Shown: positions 10,963 through 22,234, numbered from the stretch's first letter. The stretch is DNA of 64,000 nucleotides from Paracyclopina nana (GCA_019096065.1 JAGUCH010000003.1:3410001-3474000), one strand, 5' to 3'. A program made the numbers and translations. The notes: generated from the letters alone by a model not told the origin.

Positions 10963-11882
10963 TCATTTTATTGGCAGCCAATGCTGATTGTTATAGTTAC
11001 TGGTTGATACAGACAAGTTGTGCTTTGAATCAATCAATTTGGTGATGATTTGATTGATATTATTAACACCTTTGCCATCATAGCTATCGGGTAAATTTGT
11101 GCCTTTGTCTTCCTCTTGATAAAAACGATCATTATCATCGTGCTCATGGCGATCCACTGAATTCACGTTTTTTCCAATATCGAACTGATTCGATAGAATG
11201 TTTTTATGTGAAGATATGGTATTTCTCCCAATGATTCCGCCAAGGTTCAGATTGTTCAGCAAGTTGGTCAAGTCAGTGATAAGGGTGGTCAGTCCACCCA
11301 AAGAGTTGACAATGTCCGTCACTGCAGTTGTCACCGTTCCCAAAGCAGTGGTGATTCCACCGAGAGTAGCATTCAGAGCATCCGTTATTTGCGTGAGCAA
11401 AGTCGACAGCTCTGACGAAATTGCGGTGGAAATGGCTGCTGGCAAATTCAAAACTGCCAAAAGTGTAGCTAGTTGCAACAATGCAATTGTAAACAGCAAT
11501 AAACTGTTGAGTGGGTCAAAAAAGTTTATGCTGCTGTCACTAGAGCTAGGCACTGATATGAAATGAACTCCTCCAGAACTCGAATGACTACTATCATAGC
11601 CTAAAACAGAGAAAATCTAAGTGTACAAGTCAAATTAATTCCAACTGGCTCACTTTTCTTCCGGCCTCTGTAGCTGTGATCAAAGTAGTCCTCGTCGTCG
11701 TCATCATCAATGAAAAATTTGGCATTTGCTCTTGCTTCTCTTGGTAGTTCATTTTGAGGATTGTTTTTTTTGGTTAGCGAGCCCGAGGGTGCTATCCGCG
11801 CGTTGGAGTCACCATAGTTTCTGCTTTTGAGCGCAACTTGCGCAAGTCCCAAAATGGCAAAGGCACCATGAAACCACAACAT
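10963..11882 (-). CDS. Unknown Leu-rich membrane or secreted protein B (paralogue of protein A)
   Basis: Two exons (11654-11882 and 10963-11600) joined by a phase-1, 53-nt intron encode 288 residues. The N-terminus looks like a signal peptide (MLWFHGAFAILGLAQVAL). A linker contains a run of acidic residues (FIDDDDDEDYFDH) and a basic RGRKK. Exon 2 has DPLNSLLLFTIALLQLATLL as a hydrophobic segment, followed by about 70 residues of small and Leu/Thr/Ile residues in heptad-like spacing (LTQITDALNATLGGITTAL and so on). The tail is polar with many Asn, His and Asp. Gene A shares the order signal exon, phase-1 intron, LNS-hydrophobic segment, helical Leu-rich block and polar tail. Function is unknown. 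Confidence 0.68.
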
Positions 11883-12147
11883 TTTAGTGCTTGATTGACA
11901 TCACCATATCATCGCGGTTTCGCATCGACTGAACCCTTGGCGCCGTAACAGCACTCAATTCAGAACTAACATCGATCAAAATTTCCCGGTAAGAAATGCC
12001 GTGTCATTTTCAAAAGTCGTCAACCATTGATTGTTGTTGCTACCACAATTGAGTGTCTCGCCATATTGCTAATAATAAAAGGTTTGATCGGGAAAACAGC
12101 TAACGCATAGCCATTTCTTTTATTATAAAATATGATGCATAAATAAT

Positions 12148-12958
12148 GGTCTCAAGACTTTTGCCCCTAGCCGTTTACCCCTGATATGTTTGCCCCAGGC
12201 CGTTTGCCCCTGTAGACGTTTGCCCCAAAGATTTTTGTCCTTGGAGACAGTCACCCCCAAGACACTTGCCCTTAGGATTTTTGCCCCTAGACAAGTTTGC
12301 CCCAAGGATTTTTGCCCCTGAAGACACTTGCCCCTTGGATTTTTGCCCCTTGGATTTTTACCCCTAGGGATGTCTGCCTCAGGCACTTTTGCCCCAAGTA
12401 CCAATAAAATTTTGCCCTAGGGAATTTTGCCCTGTTATTTTACTCATGGGTAGGTTGGCACTGCGCTGTTGACTAGAGTTGACAATTTGTCCAATTTGAA
12501 ATGAACTTTCAGCGCCAATTGGACTATAAAAATGCCTAAAATAAGTGAATTTAGGGATAAGATTACATATATTGCCTCAATCCAATCAGCTTATTAAAAA
12601 ATTAATAAAACTGTTATTTGTAAAAAAACAGAAATAAATGATTGTTTTGGATAGGATCAGGCTGGGTTAGGAGTCCGGTTGATATGTAAAATTATTATAA
12701 AATGCAAATCATCAAGTGAAAATATTGTGGGCAACCATCTTGGAGGCAAAAGTTCAAGGGGCAAAAGTCCAAGGGGAAAATATATCCAGGGGCAAACATC
12801 TAAGGGGCAAAAATCCCAGGGGCAAATATGTCTAGGGGCAAATGTGCCTAAGGGAAAATGTCTTGGGGGCAAAAGTCTTTAGGGGCAAAAATCTTAGGGG
12901 CAAATATCCTAGGGGTAAATGGCTAGGGGCAAACGGCTAGGGGCAAAGTGCACGCAGC
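12148..12958. mobile_element. Fold-back (long inverted repeat) element with 10-bp target duplication
   Basis: The left arm (about 12148-12430) is a degenerate tandem array of the motif TTTGCCCCTAG. The right arm (about 12738-12958) is the same array inverted (CTAGGGGCAAA), around a roughly 300-bp AT-rich core. The arm ends match best over TTTGCCCCTAGCCGTTT. The direct repeat CATAAATAAT lies at 12138-12147 and 12959-12968, immediately outside both arms, as expected of a target-site duplication. No transposase is encoded. The Lys/Gly- and Pro-rich open frames in the arms are translated repeats. The architecture resembles Drosophila FB elements, whose arms are also short tandem repeats. Confidence 0.7.
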
Positions 12959-12968
12959 CATAAATAAT

Positions 12969-13883
12969 ACCACTCTTTTGCAACTGCTGCATTTCTTGCA
13001 TAAAAAGGTTACCGCAGAACGTTTGCAATAGTTATTCCAACTTTTTAATGATTTTGCGAAAATGCTAATAATAATTCATAACTATCCCAATTTTTGTTCA
13101 TCACACTTGATCTTATGTGCATAAAAAACAAAAACTTTTTTTAGACTCGTTCATTCGTGCTAGAAATTATCACCATGAGACCAGCAATTTTTACCTACTC
13201 AACTGAAAATGCATAGAAAATGCTTATTACCTTTATCATAGCTGTTGCGCCGCATATGTAGCGTAATTATAGGCTTCAGTTGAAATAGAGTCGCGCGTTC
13301 AAAAGATTCGACAAACTTTTTCAAGTTGCTAGATGAATCAAACTGACTCGTCGACATGTTATCCTGCCTTGCTATTCTGATAAGCATCATTTGTTTGCAT
13401 ATTAGTGTCAGAAAAATTAACCAACAGTCTTTTTTATTATATAATTAATACAGAGCTTATACATATTGCATATAGAAACTTGCGCGAGGATAAGTCTCTA
13501 TAATTGAAATCGCAAAATGCCACTACCTCACAGCTCATGCGATGATGTGACGATTTCCGTATTTTGCATGTGAGTTCCTTCTTTATTCAGTATATCATCA
13601 AAAAGTCTTATGTGCCAATTGTGATACGCCTGAAATTGAGGGCTGTTGGTGGTGCACTTTCAGGTCCACTCCTACCCAAGCTGATACATTGCAAAAAGCT
13701 TCTCCTTGAGTGTATCAAATACTAGTTCAACGAACGATCCAATAGCCCATGAAGAGTTTTATGAATTGTCAGCCAAAGTCTCATTGACAGCTGTCGTAGA
13801 ACTGATTTTCATTTATCAAACTAAATGGTTAGAAAAGCACCTATTTGTAACATTCAGCAAACAAGCCGAGTAAATTCAGAACT
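12969..13883. other. Intergenic, nothing recognised
   Basis: AT-rich sequence between the fold-back element and the possible small membrane-protein gene. Open frames are under 65 codons and unsupported. No RNA gene, repeat array or promoter could be assigned. Confidence 0.5.
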
Positions 13884-14093
13884 TCACATCTTTTTGCTGG
13901 GGAATTTTTGTGACTTGAATTGGCGACAATAGAGCAAAAGTCCAATGACAAGGCATGGTAAAGCAATAGACACAAATAAGCTTAGTAGGGCACACAAAAA
14001 TGTCACTTGTTCACACTGGCCATTTTCTGTGTGGCGATCCGAAACGCATCCCAGTAAATGCGGAATTAGTCCAGGATTGCACTTCAAATCCAT
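13884..14093 (-). CDS. Possible small single-pass membrane protein (69 residues)
   Basis: A single-exon frame preceded by a well-placed TATA motif about 95 nt upstream. It has a Cys-containing N-terminal part (KCNPGLIPHLLGCVSD, then GQCEQ), one strong TM segment (FLCALLSLFVSIALPCLVI) and a basic tail (CRQFKSQKFPSKKM). That is the profile of a small type III or tail-region membrane protein. No family is recognised. An out-of-frame ATG lies 8 nt upstream. It could equally be a chance frame. Confidence 0.35.
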   Translation of the reverse strand: MDLKCNPGLIPHLLGCVSDRHTENGQCEQVTFLCALLSLFVSIALPCLVIGLLLYCRQFKSQKFPSKKM

Positions 14094-14186
14094 CTTTCAT
14101 TTACAATTCACATCACCCAGTTTTTAAAAAAATGTGATAGCACTTTTGAAGCTTTAACGCCTAGCGCTTTAATGGAAAAACAAAGA

Positions 14187-14194
14187 CTTATATA
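14187..14194 (-). promoter_or_regulatory. TATA-like box upstream of the small membrane ORF
   Basis: The minus strand reads TATATAAG. A start site about 30 nt downstream would give a leader near 70 nt before the 69-residue frame. Only motif and spacing support it. Confidence 0.3.
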
Positions 14195-15497
14195 ACAAGA
14201 GAAGTGCTACTGGGCGAGGCTTAAGGGGGTGCGTTTGCAGATCTGCTACACGCCCCAAAAGAGACTACTATGGAATTTTGGTCGCGGCTGGCTGAATTTG
14301 GGCCGGGGTAGACTTTTGGTTGCTAATAACTCCTAAATGAGTCAATTTAGCCAAAATACTCCTATTTTACGAGCTGCTCAATTTTGCTAGGGCTATCTTT
14401 TGTTTTTTATAAATATTTTCCTAACTATTAGGAATTAAAAGTTGTAAAACAGAGGTGCCAGTTGGCGTTTTCCTTTCTAGATCAATGCAGCCCACTGCAC
14501 TGACTATTTTATTAGAACAGCTGACCCAAACGTTTTCAAAATCACTTGCAGCAGGAGAATTAGTTCAACTGTATAGATAGCAGTATCATAACAAAGACAT
14601 ACCATCTGCTGACTTTTTTGAAGAAACACTTGGGAGTTGAGTTCAAAAACATGTTTCGTTGTGATAAGTCGAGCCACTTTTTTTAGGGCGGATATTTTTT
14701 TTAAAACTGTTACTTTTTTTACTCATGAATAGCATCAGGACTTTAACATCTCGACATTAGGTGTCTCATGTTTATTATAGCCCTAAAACCCTTCTATTTT
14801 ACCATCATGAAGGAAGCAATTAAAAAAGTCCAATACACATATTTGCTTGGGTCTTTATTTCGAACTACTTCTCGGGCCGCAAAAACGCGGTAACTCAGTT
14901 TTTTTACTCGTGCAGTGTCAGCTGAAAATCCCAAAAGTTGCCCATGAAGGCCGCTGGGATCGCCCTACATCAATGTTATTGTTATGATACTTATGTGAAT
15001 AAAGTTGAACTAAGGAGAATGCTTAAGAAGTAGCACTTATCTTTCTATTTAAGTCTCTGGCCTTGCGCTTTTAAAAATGGAAAAAGACAACTTAAACAAT
15101 ACAATTACGAACTGGCCACACATTTTAAGGCTTAAGAATTGTTAGTTTAATAATTATTTTACATCTAGATCATTTAAGAATTTAAAATTGTTCATAACAT
15201 TTGTATGATGGATAGTTTTTGTTCTTTATAATACTTTTGAGGAATTAATTGGCAAAGAAAAGTAACCTTTAGTGTAACTGCGCGGAAAAAAAGCTGCTCG
15301 GGCTACTTTCTTGATCCGCTCGAGAGTTTTATGTAAACAGCTGCCAGCTCTCTGTCTGTAATAATGCGTCAGTCCAGAGACTCTTAGTCAAATAATCACC
15401 TCAACCGAAGGAAGTGGGGAAAGGCGTGAGCTGAAAAAAGAACTCTAAATTATGCACCTCTAGAAAAAAACCAGCAGTTAGTGGAGCAGAAATCAAA
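14195..15497. other. Intergenic and upstream region of TMEM179
   Basis: AT-rich sequence with several T-rich runs and no supported coding frame. The last 200 bp probably contain the TMEM179 promoter and leader, but no TATA box stands out. Confidence 0.45.
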
Positions 15498-17075
15498 ATG
15501 GCGTCCAATGTGCACATGAACATCATCAAAATGGTACAGGGCGTGGGCTACCTGTTCGCCTTCATTCTCAGCCTTGTAATTTGCGTGCCCATGTCGATGA
15601 ATCAAGACCAATTCAAAGGCCGCTGCCTCCTTTTCTCCCAGGGCGAATGGCAGCAAAAAGATGGCCAGTTCATCGTTGCCGATTGGGCGTCGCAAGCTTA
15701 CTGCAATTTCACCATTTTTGTGGCTGTCATCATGTTTGTCATCTCCGTCATTCAACTCGGAAGGTTCTTCAAGTTCCTCAAGCGTGGCCGAGATTCCAGC
15801 TTCTTTTCGGCCTTTGTCGATGTCCTCCTCTGTGTCATCATGTGCATCTTTGTCCTCATCGCAGCCTGTTTCGTCTCCTTTGGATTCAATACTTGGTGCA
15901 ATGAGATGACCAGAAGATTTCCATCTTGCAGTAAGTTAAAATATTTATCAAGCAATGCTCTAGGTTTTAAATGAGGGAGCTTCTATTAAATTTACATGCA
16001 ATGCATCCGGATCTGTACCTTAAATTAATACTTAGAAATAGCAAGATTTTGTCTTTTTGCTTCAAGAGTTGGTAAGAATTTTTTAATGATAGAACAAAAC
16101 CACATTTAAACTCTTGATGGAATCTTGATTTTTTTGGAATTCGGTGCCCTTTTTTGGTAATTTCATGCTTAACTAGTCTTGCTCAACTTGTTGACATTAA
16201 TTAAAGCATGAAAGATAAGAGAGTCTGCTAAAATATTTGTAAATGAGCTTAATATGCTTGTACAACAGCCTTATCTACTAGCATTTCTCGGTAGAGTAGA
16301 AGGCCATACTTAGAAACTAGGTTGCGCCTGAGCCTTGAATCTGGCGATTGAATTTCGTGCAAAGAAACTTGAAACACTCAAACTTTTTTATGCTACAAAA
16401 AAACACCCATAGCAATTAAGAGTGTTTATTTGCTGTTCAGTTTGAGTGCATGGCCTGGCCTCAATTTGAAAGCTTTCACTAAATGACTTTTCAGGTGAGG
16501 CCACAGGAAGTGTGATTGACAAAGCTGATGGTATCGACTCCACCGGATTCTTCTTCCAAATGTCAGTGGCACAATTTGGAGTTTGGCTCTCATTTACAGT
16601 CTGGCTGATGTTGCTGACATTCTCTGTGGTGAAACTGTGCAAGTTTCACCATGAAGAAAATCTCAGGGTCTCCATGGCTAAAGAGAGGAAGAGGCTGCTC
16701 AATGAAGATCTGGTTTCAGAGGTTCCAGTCAACCCGAGTTCAAGCAGCTTTGGTGACAGTCGAAGAAGGCGTGGCCAAAGTGGCAATTCACAAAAGGAAA
16801 CTGGAGATAAGGGCAGGTTTGAAGAGTTGGAAAAGTCAGCCTCCAACGAGGCTGCTGGCCATGACTGTGGTCTGGTCAATGATGTGGTCACCCATGAGGA
16901 TTTCCACCACCACCATGACTCTTCTCCTGTTGTACTGCACCAGCAATCTCATAATGAGGCCATGAATTTAGAGGATGGCAGCATGTCTTCTATGGCCTCG
17001 TCTCAGCATTCTTACAGCTCCTTGCCTAAAGGGAACCAGATCACCATTGAACAGATGCCTGATTTACTCACTTGA
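15498..17075 (+). CDS. TMEM179: Transmembrane protein 179 homologue
   Basis: Four-TM protein of the TMEM179/179B family, whose biochemical role is not established. Exon 1 is 15498-15930 and exon 2 is 16495-17075, joined by a phase-1 intron of 564 nt, the longest in the genic part of this window. Together they encode 337 residues. Family landmarks are the FKGRCLLFSQGEW segment after TM1, VADWASQAYCNF before TM2, RGRDSSFFSAFVDVLL entering TM3, SFGFNTWCNEM, and FFFQMSVAQFGVWLSF entering TM4. Extra to the vertebrate proteins is a long polar C-terminal tail with RRRR, HHHH and SSMASSQHSYSS stretches. It is probably cytosolic. Confidence 0.88.
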
Positions 17076-18217
17076 GAGACGTAGCTTATTTAGCTTTTTT
17101 GGATCATTCTCTTATTAGGCTTTGAATCAGAGGTGAGCCATGCTTGCTTTATAATGTTTTCATTACCAAAAACAACCACATTTTTTATTTGTCTCCTCAT
17201 TTTGAAGGATTGGATGGATATTATATAAATATGACGATAGTGTAGGGCATTTTTATTAATAAAATTCAGCACCTGCTTTTTTATGTTGTGAACAGTTTCT
17301 TCTAAAAGCTTGACAATCATAGACCTTCATCCTGATGGGCTTGGTGATGAAGAGCCTATGAAATTCAAGCTTGTTGAATGTTAGGCGTAATCCAATGAAG
17401 GCCAAAAATGATTGTACTTCCAAAAATCATTAGTGTCTTTGTCTGAGCTAGTAGTTGTCTGAATATTCTGTCTTGATGCTCTTGGACAGTGGTGCTCTTT
17501 GAAACTTGGAAGTTTCCCAATTTTGTCTGGAAGCTTCCACAAGCTCATTGAGCCTTGGAGGAACTCCAATGATGCCCAAAAATGAAGTTACCATACCACT
17601 CAACTTAATTAATCCGACTAATGGGCTTTAAAAAGGTGGCCGGGCTTTTGACTTGGTGATCTTGGTTGATTTTGCTCCTCATGAGCCAAGTTGGAATTGA
17701 AGATGGGAACCAAATGCCAATTACGATTGGAGGAAAAACTGAGGAGCGGAAAAGTTGGGCTGACTTATGAAGCTTGATCAGGAGGTCGTCCAGGATGGAT
17801 TGCAATCCAGGTGGCTTGCTGTTCAAGTAGGATATGATAATTGAAGAGCAACTTATACAGACAATTGGACAAACTGTGTCATTTATCAACTTTAAAAATA
17901 GGCCGAATGCAATCTTGGCTTTGCTGTCTTGGAGATTTATTTCTGGAAGCATTGCATACGGTGATGAGAGTAGCGAGGTCATTAATAAGTGAAGTGTTCT
18001 ACGCAGTCAAGATTATGAAAAGCCATACGTAAAGAGGCCACTTGACTGCTCAGCGCAGTTAAGCTCTGGAAATTAATTCTTTGGTAATCATATACATTAA
18101 GAGACCTCAGAACAACATTAATAATATCAAGGCGCTGCTTACACATACTCATTATTACATGTAATATTTCTTGACTAGAGATCTAAAAGGTGGCATTTAA
18201 TGTAAATGCCGTAACTG
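17076..18217. other. Intergenic with weak local direct repeats
   Basis: No gene was recognised. Short imperfect direct repeats occur, for example the CCAATGA..GCCCAAAAATGA-like words near 17390 and 17564, together with recurring cttggaagtt/aagcttcc words between 17340 and 17600. This suggests a decayed repeat. A 125-codon minus-strand frame at 17605-17982 lacks a domain and was not called. Confidence 0.4.
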
Positions 18218-19330
18218 CTACCTTTTGTTGTACTTTGCTACTTTGGTCTTGAATCCATTGGCCTCAAACTCGGACTTGATAGTGGACCCACTCCAGAGGT
18301 CTCCTATGTGGATATCCAAGGTGGCTAGGATCCAAATGAGAACAATGCAAACCAGAATTATGATAATCAACACTGTATAGCCGTGAACGGAGGAGTCGGG
18401 AATGGACTCCATACTTTCGAGAGCAACGATGGCAGGAGCATAATTCGGCTTCAGCTCAAGTACATGCCTAAGATGAAGGGCTGCTTCCTGATAGTGGCAG
18501 TAGGCCTTTAAAATCTCACCAAGCTGGTAATGTTGCATCCAAGCATTTTGATCCGGAGGCTGAACCTAAAGAAGAAATCATCAATGACCAAGGAAACAGA
18601 TAGAAATTGTCAGCTATCTTACTTCAAGGGACCGTCGAGTAAGGAAAATGGCATCATCCAGATATTGCAAGTTGAACAACACTCTTGCCAAGTTGAGGAG
18701 AATATCAGCATTGTTCGGTGAAACAGCTAAGGCCCGGCGAAAGCACTCGATCGACTTGTGTGTGTCCCCCTTGATGCGCCAGAAGTTGCCAATTTGATTG
18801 TACAGCTCTACTGACTTTGGCTTGTCCCGCTTGGCCTTTTTCAATTTCCGCTCAATCTGGTCAATGACCCCGGAGGCCGTGTCAGCCCTGACACCTCTAA
18901 GAAGGCTTTTAAAAGAGGACGTCACCTCTGGCTCTGGAATGCTGGGGTGCGAGGCCCGATTCTGGATGCCAACCAAGTGGTCATAGTAGGTGAAATTGAC
19001 GGGCTTGCCGCAGTCGAGGCCCTCAATTATGGCCTTGTCGTCGTCGCTGACCTCGTCAATCTTGAGGCCACGATTATTGATGCAATTCTTGCACGCCGCA
19101 GCTGTTTTTCGCCACATGCCCTCCGAGTTGGTGACAGTGCTCATGAGGATGTCCAGCATCTTGTCCTCGGACTTGGATTTGGTGGAGGCCAACAGGTCGT
19201 CTGTCAAGGCTGCGGGCATGATTTTGCCCGAGTCGAGCCTCCATGTGTATGAGGTCTCGGAGTCAGTCAAAGCGTAAAAGCTTGACAGGGCTATGATCAC
19301 GCCCATGATCATATTTCTGAGAGGCCGCAT
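18218..19330 (-). CDS. Short TTC17-like TPR protein with C-terminal membrane anchor
   Basis: Two exons (18623-19330 and 18218-18565, phase 0, 57-nt intron) encode 351 residues. The start was taken at MRPLRNMIMGVIIALSSFYA, which looks like a signal peptide or anchor. The frame stays open 45 codons further upstream. The body aligns by eye with the C-terminal part of TTC17: a CGKPVNFTYYDHLVGIQNRAS block, then TPR repeats (about 185-280) with NFWRIKGDTHKSIECFRRAL and NLARVLFNLQYLDDAIFL, and HLRHVLELKPNYAPA. Unlike human TTC17 (over 1,100 residues), it ends in a TM segment (about 299-318) and a short basic tail. TTC17 has been linked to ciliogenesis and actin. The role of this short form is unknown. 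Confidence 0.72.
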
Positions 19331-19730
19331 TATGGCCTTGGCATCGCCGCTGTGTCCTTTGACGTAGATGATCTTTGTCAACTTCTGAGGCTGCCTTCGA
19401 CGAACGAATATGAAAGCAGCAGCTGACTTGTGTTTAATGTGCAGTGAAATGGTGAACTTGACCAATATCTTTAAGGCTTAAAAGCCTGATTGACTCCCAT
19501 AAAGAGTTATGAAAACCGCCAGATATTAAATTGCATATTACAAAAAGCTACAGAAACGGCATAATGATAAATAGTTATATCCACTAATTTTATAAGGAAC
19601 ATATTTAAAATACCAAACTTTTTTGTGTGTAGATCGAGATACAATTCGATCAGTGTAAGATATACACAATAGAAAACTTTCGAGTCATAGCAGCACATAC
19701 ATTTTTCCGTCTAATCGAAAAAGCTGAAAA
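19331..19730. promoter_or_regulatory. Divergent upstream region of the TTC17-like gene and PSMD6
   Basis: About 400 bp lie between two divergent start codons. No clear TATA box is seen in position for PSMD6. The 63-codon frame on the minus strand here is unsupported. Confidence 0.35.
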
Positions 19731-20885
19731 ATGCCTGCAGAAAACCTAGAAGAGCAAGGCTTATCCAAGGTTCCTGACCTAGAATTGGCTCAGCTCAAGT
19801 TTGAAGTTGCGCATGGCTTTGAGAGTGAAGCCAAACTTCTGGCTCACATCAAAAAAGATAAAATGGCCCCATTTTACCGGTCCGTATGCAAAGAGTTAAA
19901 GTGGAAAGAGGATGCAAAGCTCTGGGCCGATATGAGTGCTGAAAATGAAAAAGATCTCAAAGTTCTTGAAGAGAAGATCACAGATGCCGAGACCAACTTG
20001 GGCGAGAGTGAGCATCGAGAAGCACTTTTGGCGAAAGCAGAGTATTTGACCAAAATTGGCGACAAGGATGCTGCTATAGAAGCAACTAGAAAAACCATGG
20101 AGAAAACTGTGGGATTAGGAAACAAGATGGATTTGATCTTCCTTAACATCCGCATTGGCCTCTTTTGGATGGATCATGCCCTGGTGAAAGCCAACTTGGA
20201 TAAAGCTACTACTCTCATGGAAGAGGGTGGAGACTGGGACCGTCGTAATAGGCTCAAGGTCTATGAAGGGCTGTATGCCATGGCTATCAGAGACTTCACC
20301 AGGGCTGCCAATCTCTTCTTGGAGACTGTGTCAACCTTCACCAGTTATGAGTTGATGGACTACACTGTATTCGTTAAGTATGCTGTGTATGCTGGCATGA
20401 TTGCCCTGGAGCGACGCCAACTGTTTGAAAAGATTGTAAAGGGATCTGAAATCTTGGAGGTCCTCCACCAATGTCCCAAGGTGAAGCAGTACTTGAACTC
20501 CCTGTACAACTGTCAATATTCCGAGTTTTTTGCTTGCTTGGCTGATGTGGAGCAAATGGCCAAAAAGGACAGATACTTGCGCCCTCACTATGCTTTCTAT
20601 GTGAGGGAGATGAAGATCAAAGCGTTTGGTCAACTCTTGGAGTCGTATCGCAGCCTGACCCTCAAATACATGGCCGAAGCCTTTGGAGTCACGGATGAGT
20701 ACATGGATCAGGAGTTGTCCAGATACATTGCTGATGGACGACTTCATTGCAGAATTGACAAGGTTGGTGGGATTGTCATTACCAACCGTCCAGACTCGAA
20801 AAACGCCCAATATCAATCAACTATCAAGCAGGGCGACATTTTATTGAATAGAGTGCAGAAGTTGTCCCGCGTCATTAACATTTAA
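19731..20885 (+). CDS. PSMD6: 26S proteasome regulatory subunit PSMD6 (Rpn7)
   Basis: Lid subunit of the 19S regulatory particle, needed for lid assembly and proteasome integrity. The single-exon frame of 384 residues is close to the human length (389). Recognised by [14 protein letters not shown] near the N-terminus, [15 protein letters not shown], the helical-repeat segment [33 protein letters not shown], the [17 protein letters not shown] block entering the PCI domain (about 190-360), [13 protein letters not shown], and the C-terminal [11 protein letters not shown] helix. Its stop is only 12 bp from that of the convergent serine protease homologue, so the transcripts must overlap or be tightly terminated. 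Confidence 0.97.
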   Translation: MPAENLEEQGLSKVPDLELAQLKFEVAHGFESEAKLLAHIKKDKMAPFYRSVCKELKWKEDAKLWADMSAENEKDLKVLEEKITDAETNLGESEHREALLAKAEYLTKIGDKDAAIEATRKTMEKTVGLGNKMDLIFLNIRIGLFWMDHALVKANLDKATTLMEEGGDWDRRNRLKVYEGLYAMAIRDFTRAANLFLETVSTFTSYELMDYTVFVKYAVYAGMIALERRQLFEKIVKGSEILEVLHQCPKVKQYLNSLYNCQYSEFFACLADVEQMAKKDRYLRPHYAFYVREMKIKAFGQLLESYRSLTLKYMAEAFGVTDEYMDQELSRYIADGRLHCRIDKVGGIVITNRPDSKNAQYQSTIKQGDILLNRVQKLSRVINI

Positions 20886-20897
20886 GTAAATACAGGA

Positions 20898-21979
20898 TTA
20901 TGAGTTATTACTAATCCAATCGAGATACTCGGAAGTCTCTGTGAAAACATATGGAAATGAGTTATCCGCACTGCTGGCACCCCAAGAGGCAATTCCACAA
21001 TGATATTTCCCATCTTTGCACACTAAAGGTCCCCCTGCATCATCCTGAAAGAAAAAAACTTGCTGCTGTAGCCAAAAAAAAAAAACCATGAAGTCCAAAT
21101 GATCTTACAATCCAAGAATCTTCACTCATTCCACAAAGCATTTTCTGGTTAAGTGAGCTCTCATATAAAGCCTCGCACTCAGCGTCACTAATAAGGGTGA
21201 ATCCTTCTTTTTGCAGAACTCCTTCGCCTCCTTTCCAGCCTAGTTGAAAAGCAGCCTCCTCACTTGAAACTGATGTTGAAATAAGGTCGATTTTTGCAGT
21301 TCTGCCGAAAGTTTTCAGACTGATTATTGGGGAAGTTTTGCGGTGAAATTAGTTGCTCACAATGACCCATCAATTGAAAGAGGGGATGCAAGTTTCAGCG
21401 TACAAATGTCATTGTCCAAACTGTAATCATCAAAGTCCGGATGGCTGGTCATTTGTGAAACCATTTGTAATATCTGACCATCGCTATCAGAAGCAAGATC
21501 ATGTTCCCCAATGTAAACTCTTATGTTTGCAACACTGCCTAGGGAGCGGCAGCAAATTGCAGACGTAAGAATGTAACTCTATAGAAGAAGTTTGAAGAGG
21601 ACGAATACAAAATTGTGCTTAGCTCATGCTCACTGGATTAATGATTGCCCCGCTGCACACATGATTACGCCCAAATCTTCCAATTGAGACCTATGTTGAG
21701 CTCATTAACAAACTATAAAAAGCCGTTTTGCCACCATCTTACTTGAAACTTGAATTCATGTGGCTGAGTTGGCTTGTTCAACCTCTCGCCTTGGAATCCT
21801 AATTTAGATTCCAATCCTTTAGATATCAGATGATTTCTGATGGGATAAGTGCAATTTCGCTATTATTCTTATCAATTTTGCGAATGAATTTGTAACCTTA
21901 TAGAAGTAGGGAGGCGGACAGAGCTCCATCCAGGAGAAACCAAGCCCAAAATAAGAAGCAGCAGTGCGCTTGTTTCCAT
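20898..21979 (-). CDS. Secreted serine protease homologue, catalytically dead (S1 fold)
   Basis: Six exons (21897-21979, 21743-21836, 21634-21690, 21361-21578, 21109-21319, 20898-21044), all with GT-AG introns of 41-64 nt and consistent phases, give 269 residues. A signal peptide (METSALLLLILGLVSPGWSS) is followed by PHEFKFQVSIGRF, the usual FPFQVSL entry, and HVCSGAIINPSYILTSAICC. The position of the catalytic His in TAAHC is Ile86. The Asp is kept in LDNDICTLKL (Asp135). The GDSGGP motif reads DDAGGP, so the nucleophile is Ala224. The Cys191-Cys220 pair is missing on both sides (DSWIDDAGG; WGASSADNS). The reading frame is intact, so this is a non-catalytic homologue and not a pseudogene. 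Such proteins act as cofactors or binding proteins in arthropod haemolymph. There is no clip domain. Confidence 0.85.
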
Positions 21980-22022
21980 GCTTAACTTAGCTCAAGTGAC
22001 CTCTAAGCGAATGATTGCGGTG

Positions 22023-22030
22023 CATATATA
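22023..22030 (-). promoter_or_regulatory. TATA box of the serine protease homologue gene
   Basis: The minus strand reads TATATATG about 45 nt upstream of the ATG. A start site near 22000 would leave a leader of about 20 nt, plausible for a TATA-driven secreted-protein gene. Confidence 0.45.
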
Positions 22031-22234
22031 ATTAAATAAACGGTCAATAAAGATTAGCTTTATCATAGTTGCCTTTACGTAGAATTCTGATAGCCAATAC
22101 TAGGAAATATCGCCAATTCTAACTGAAAATACCTTTCCTCAACATGAAGTTCTCGTCAAATTAAAATGGAAAGCCAAATGGAAAACACTTCTAGGACTAT
22201 TTCAGCGGTTTTTAATAAAAAAAGGGAAATCAAT

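Noticed and set aside
12123-12882. Lys/Gly-rich and Pro-rich frames in the small fold-back element
   Set aside because: Translations of the GGGGCAAA tandem repeat on each strand.
17605-17982. 125-codon minus-strand frame
   Set aside because: No domain and partly in a region of decayed repeats. Composition looks like chance.
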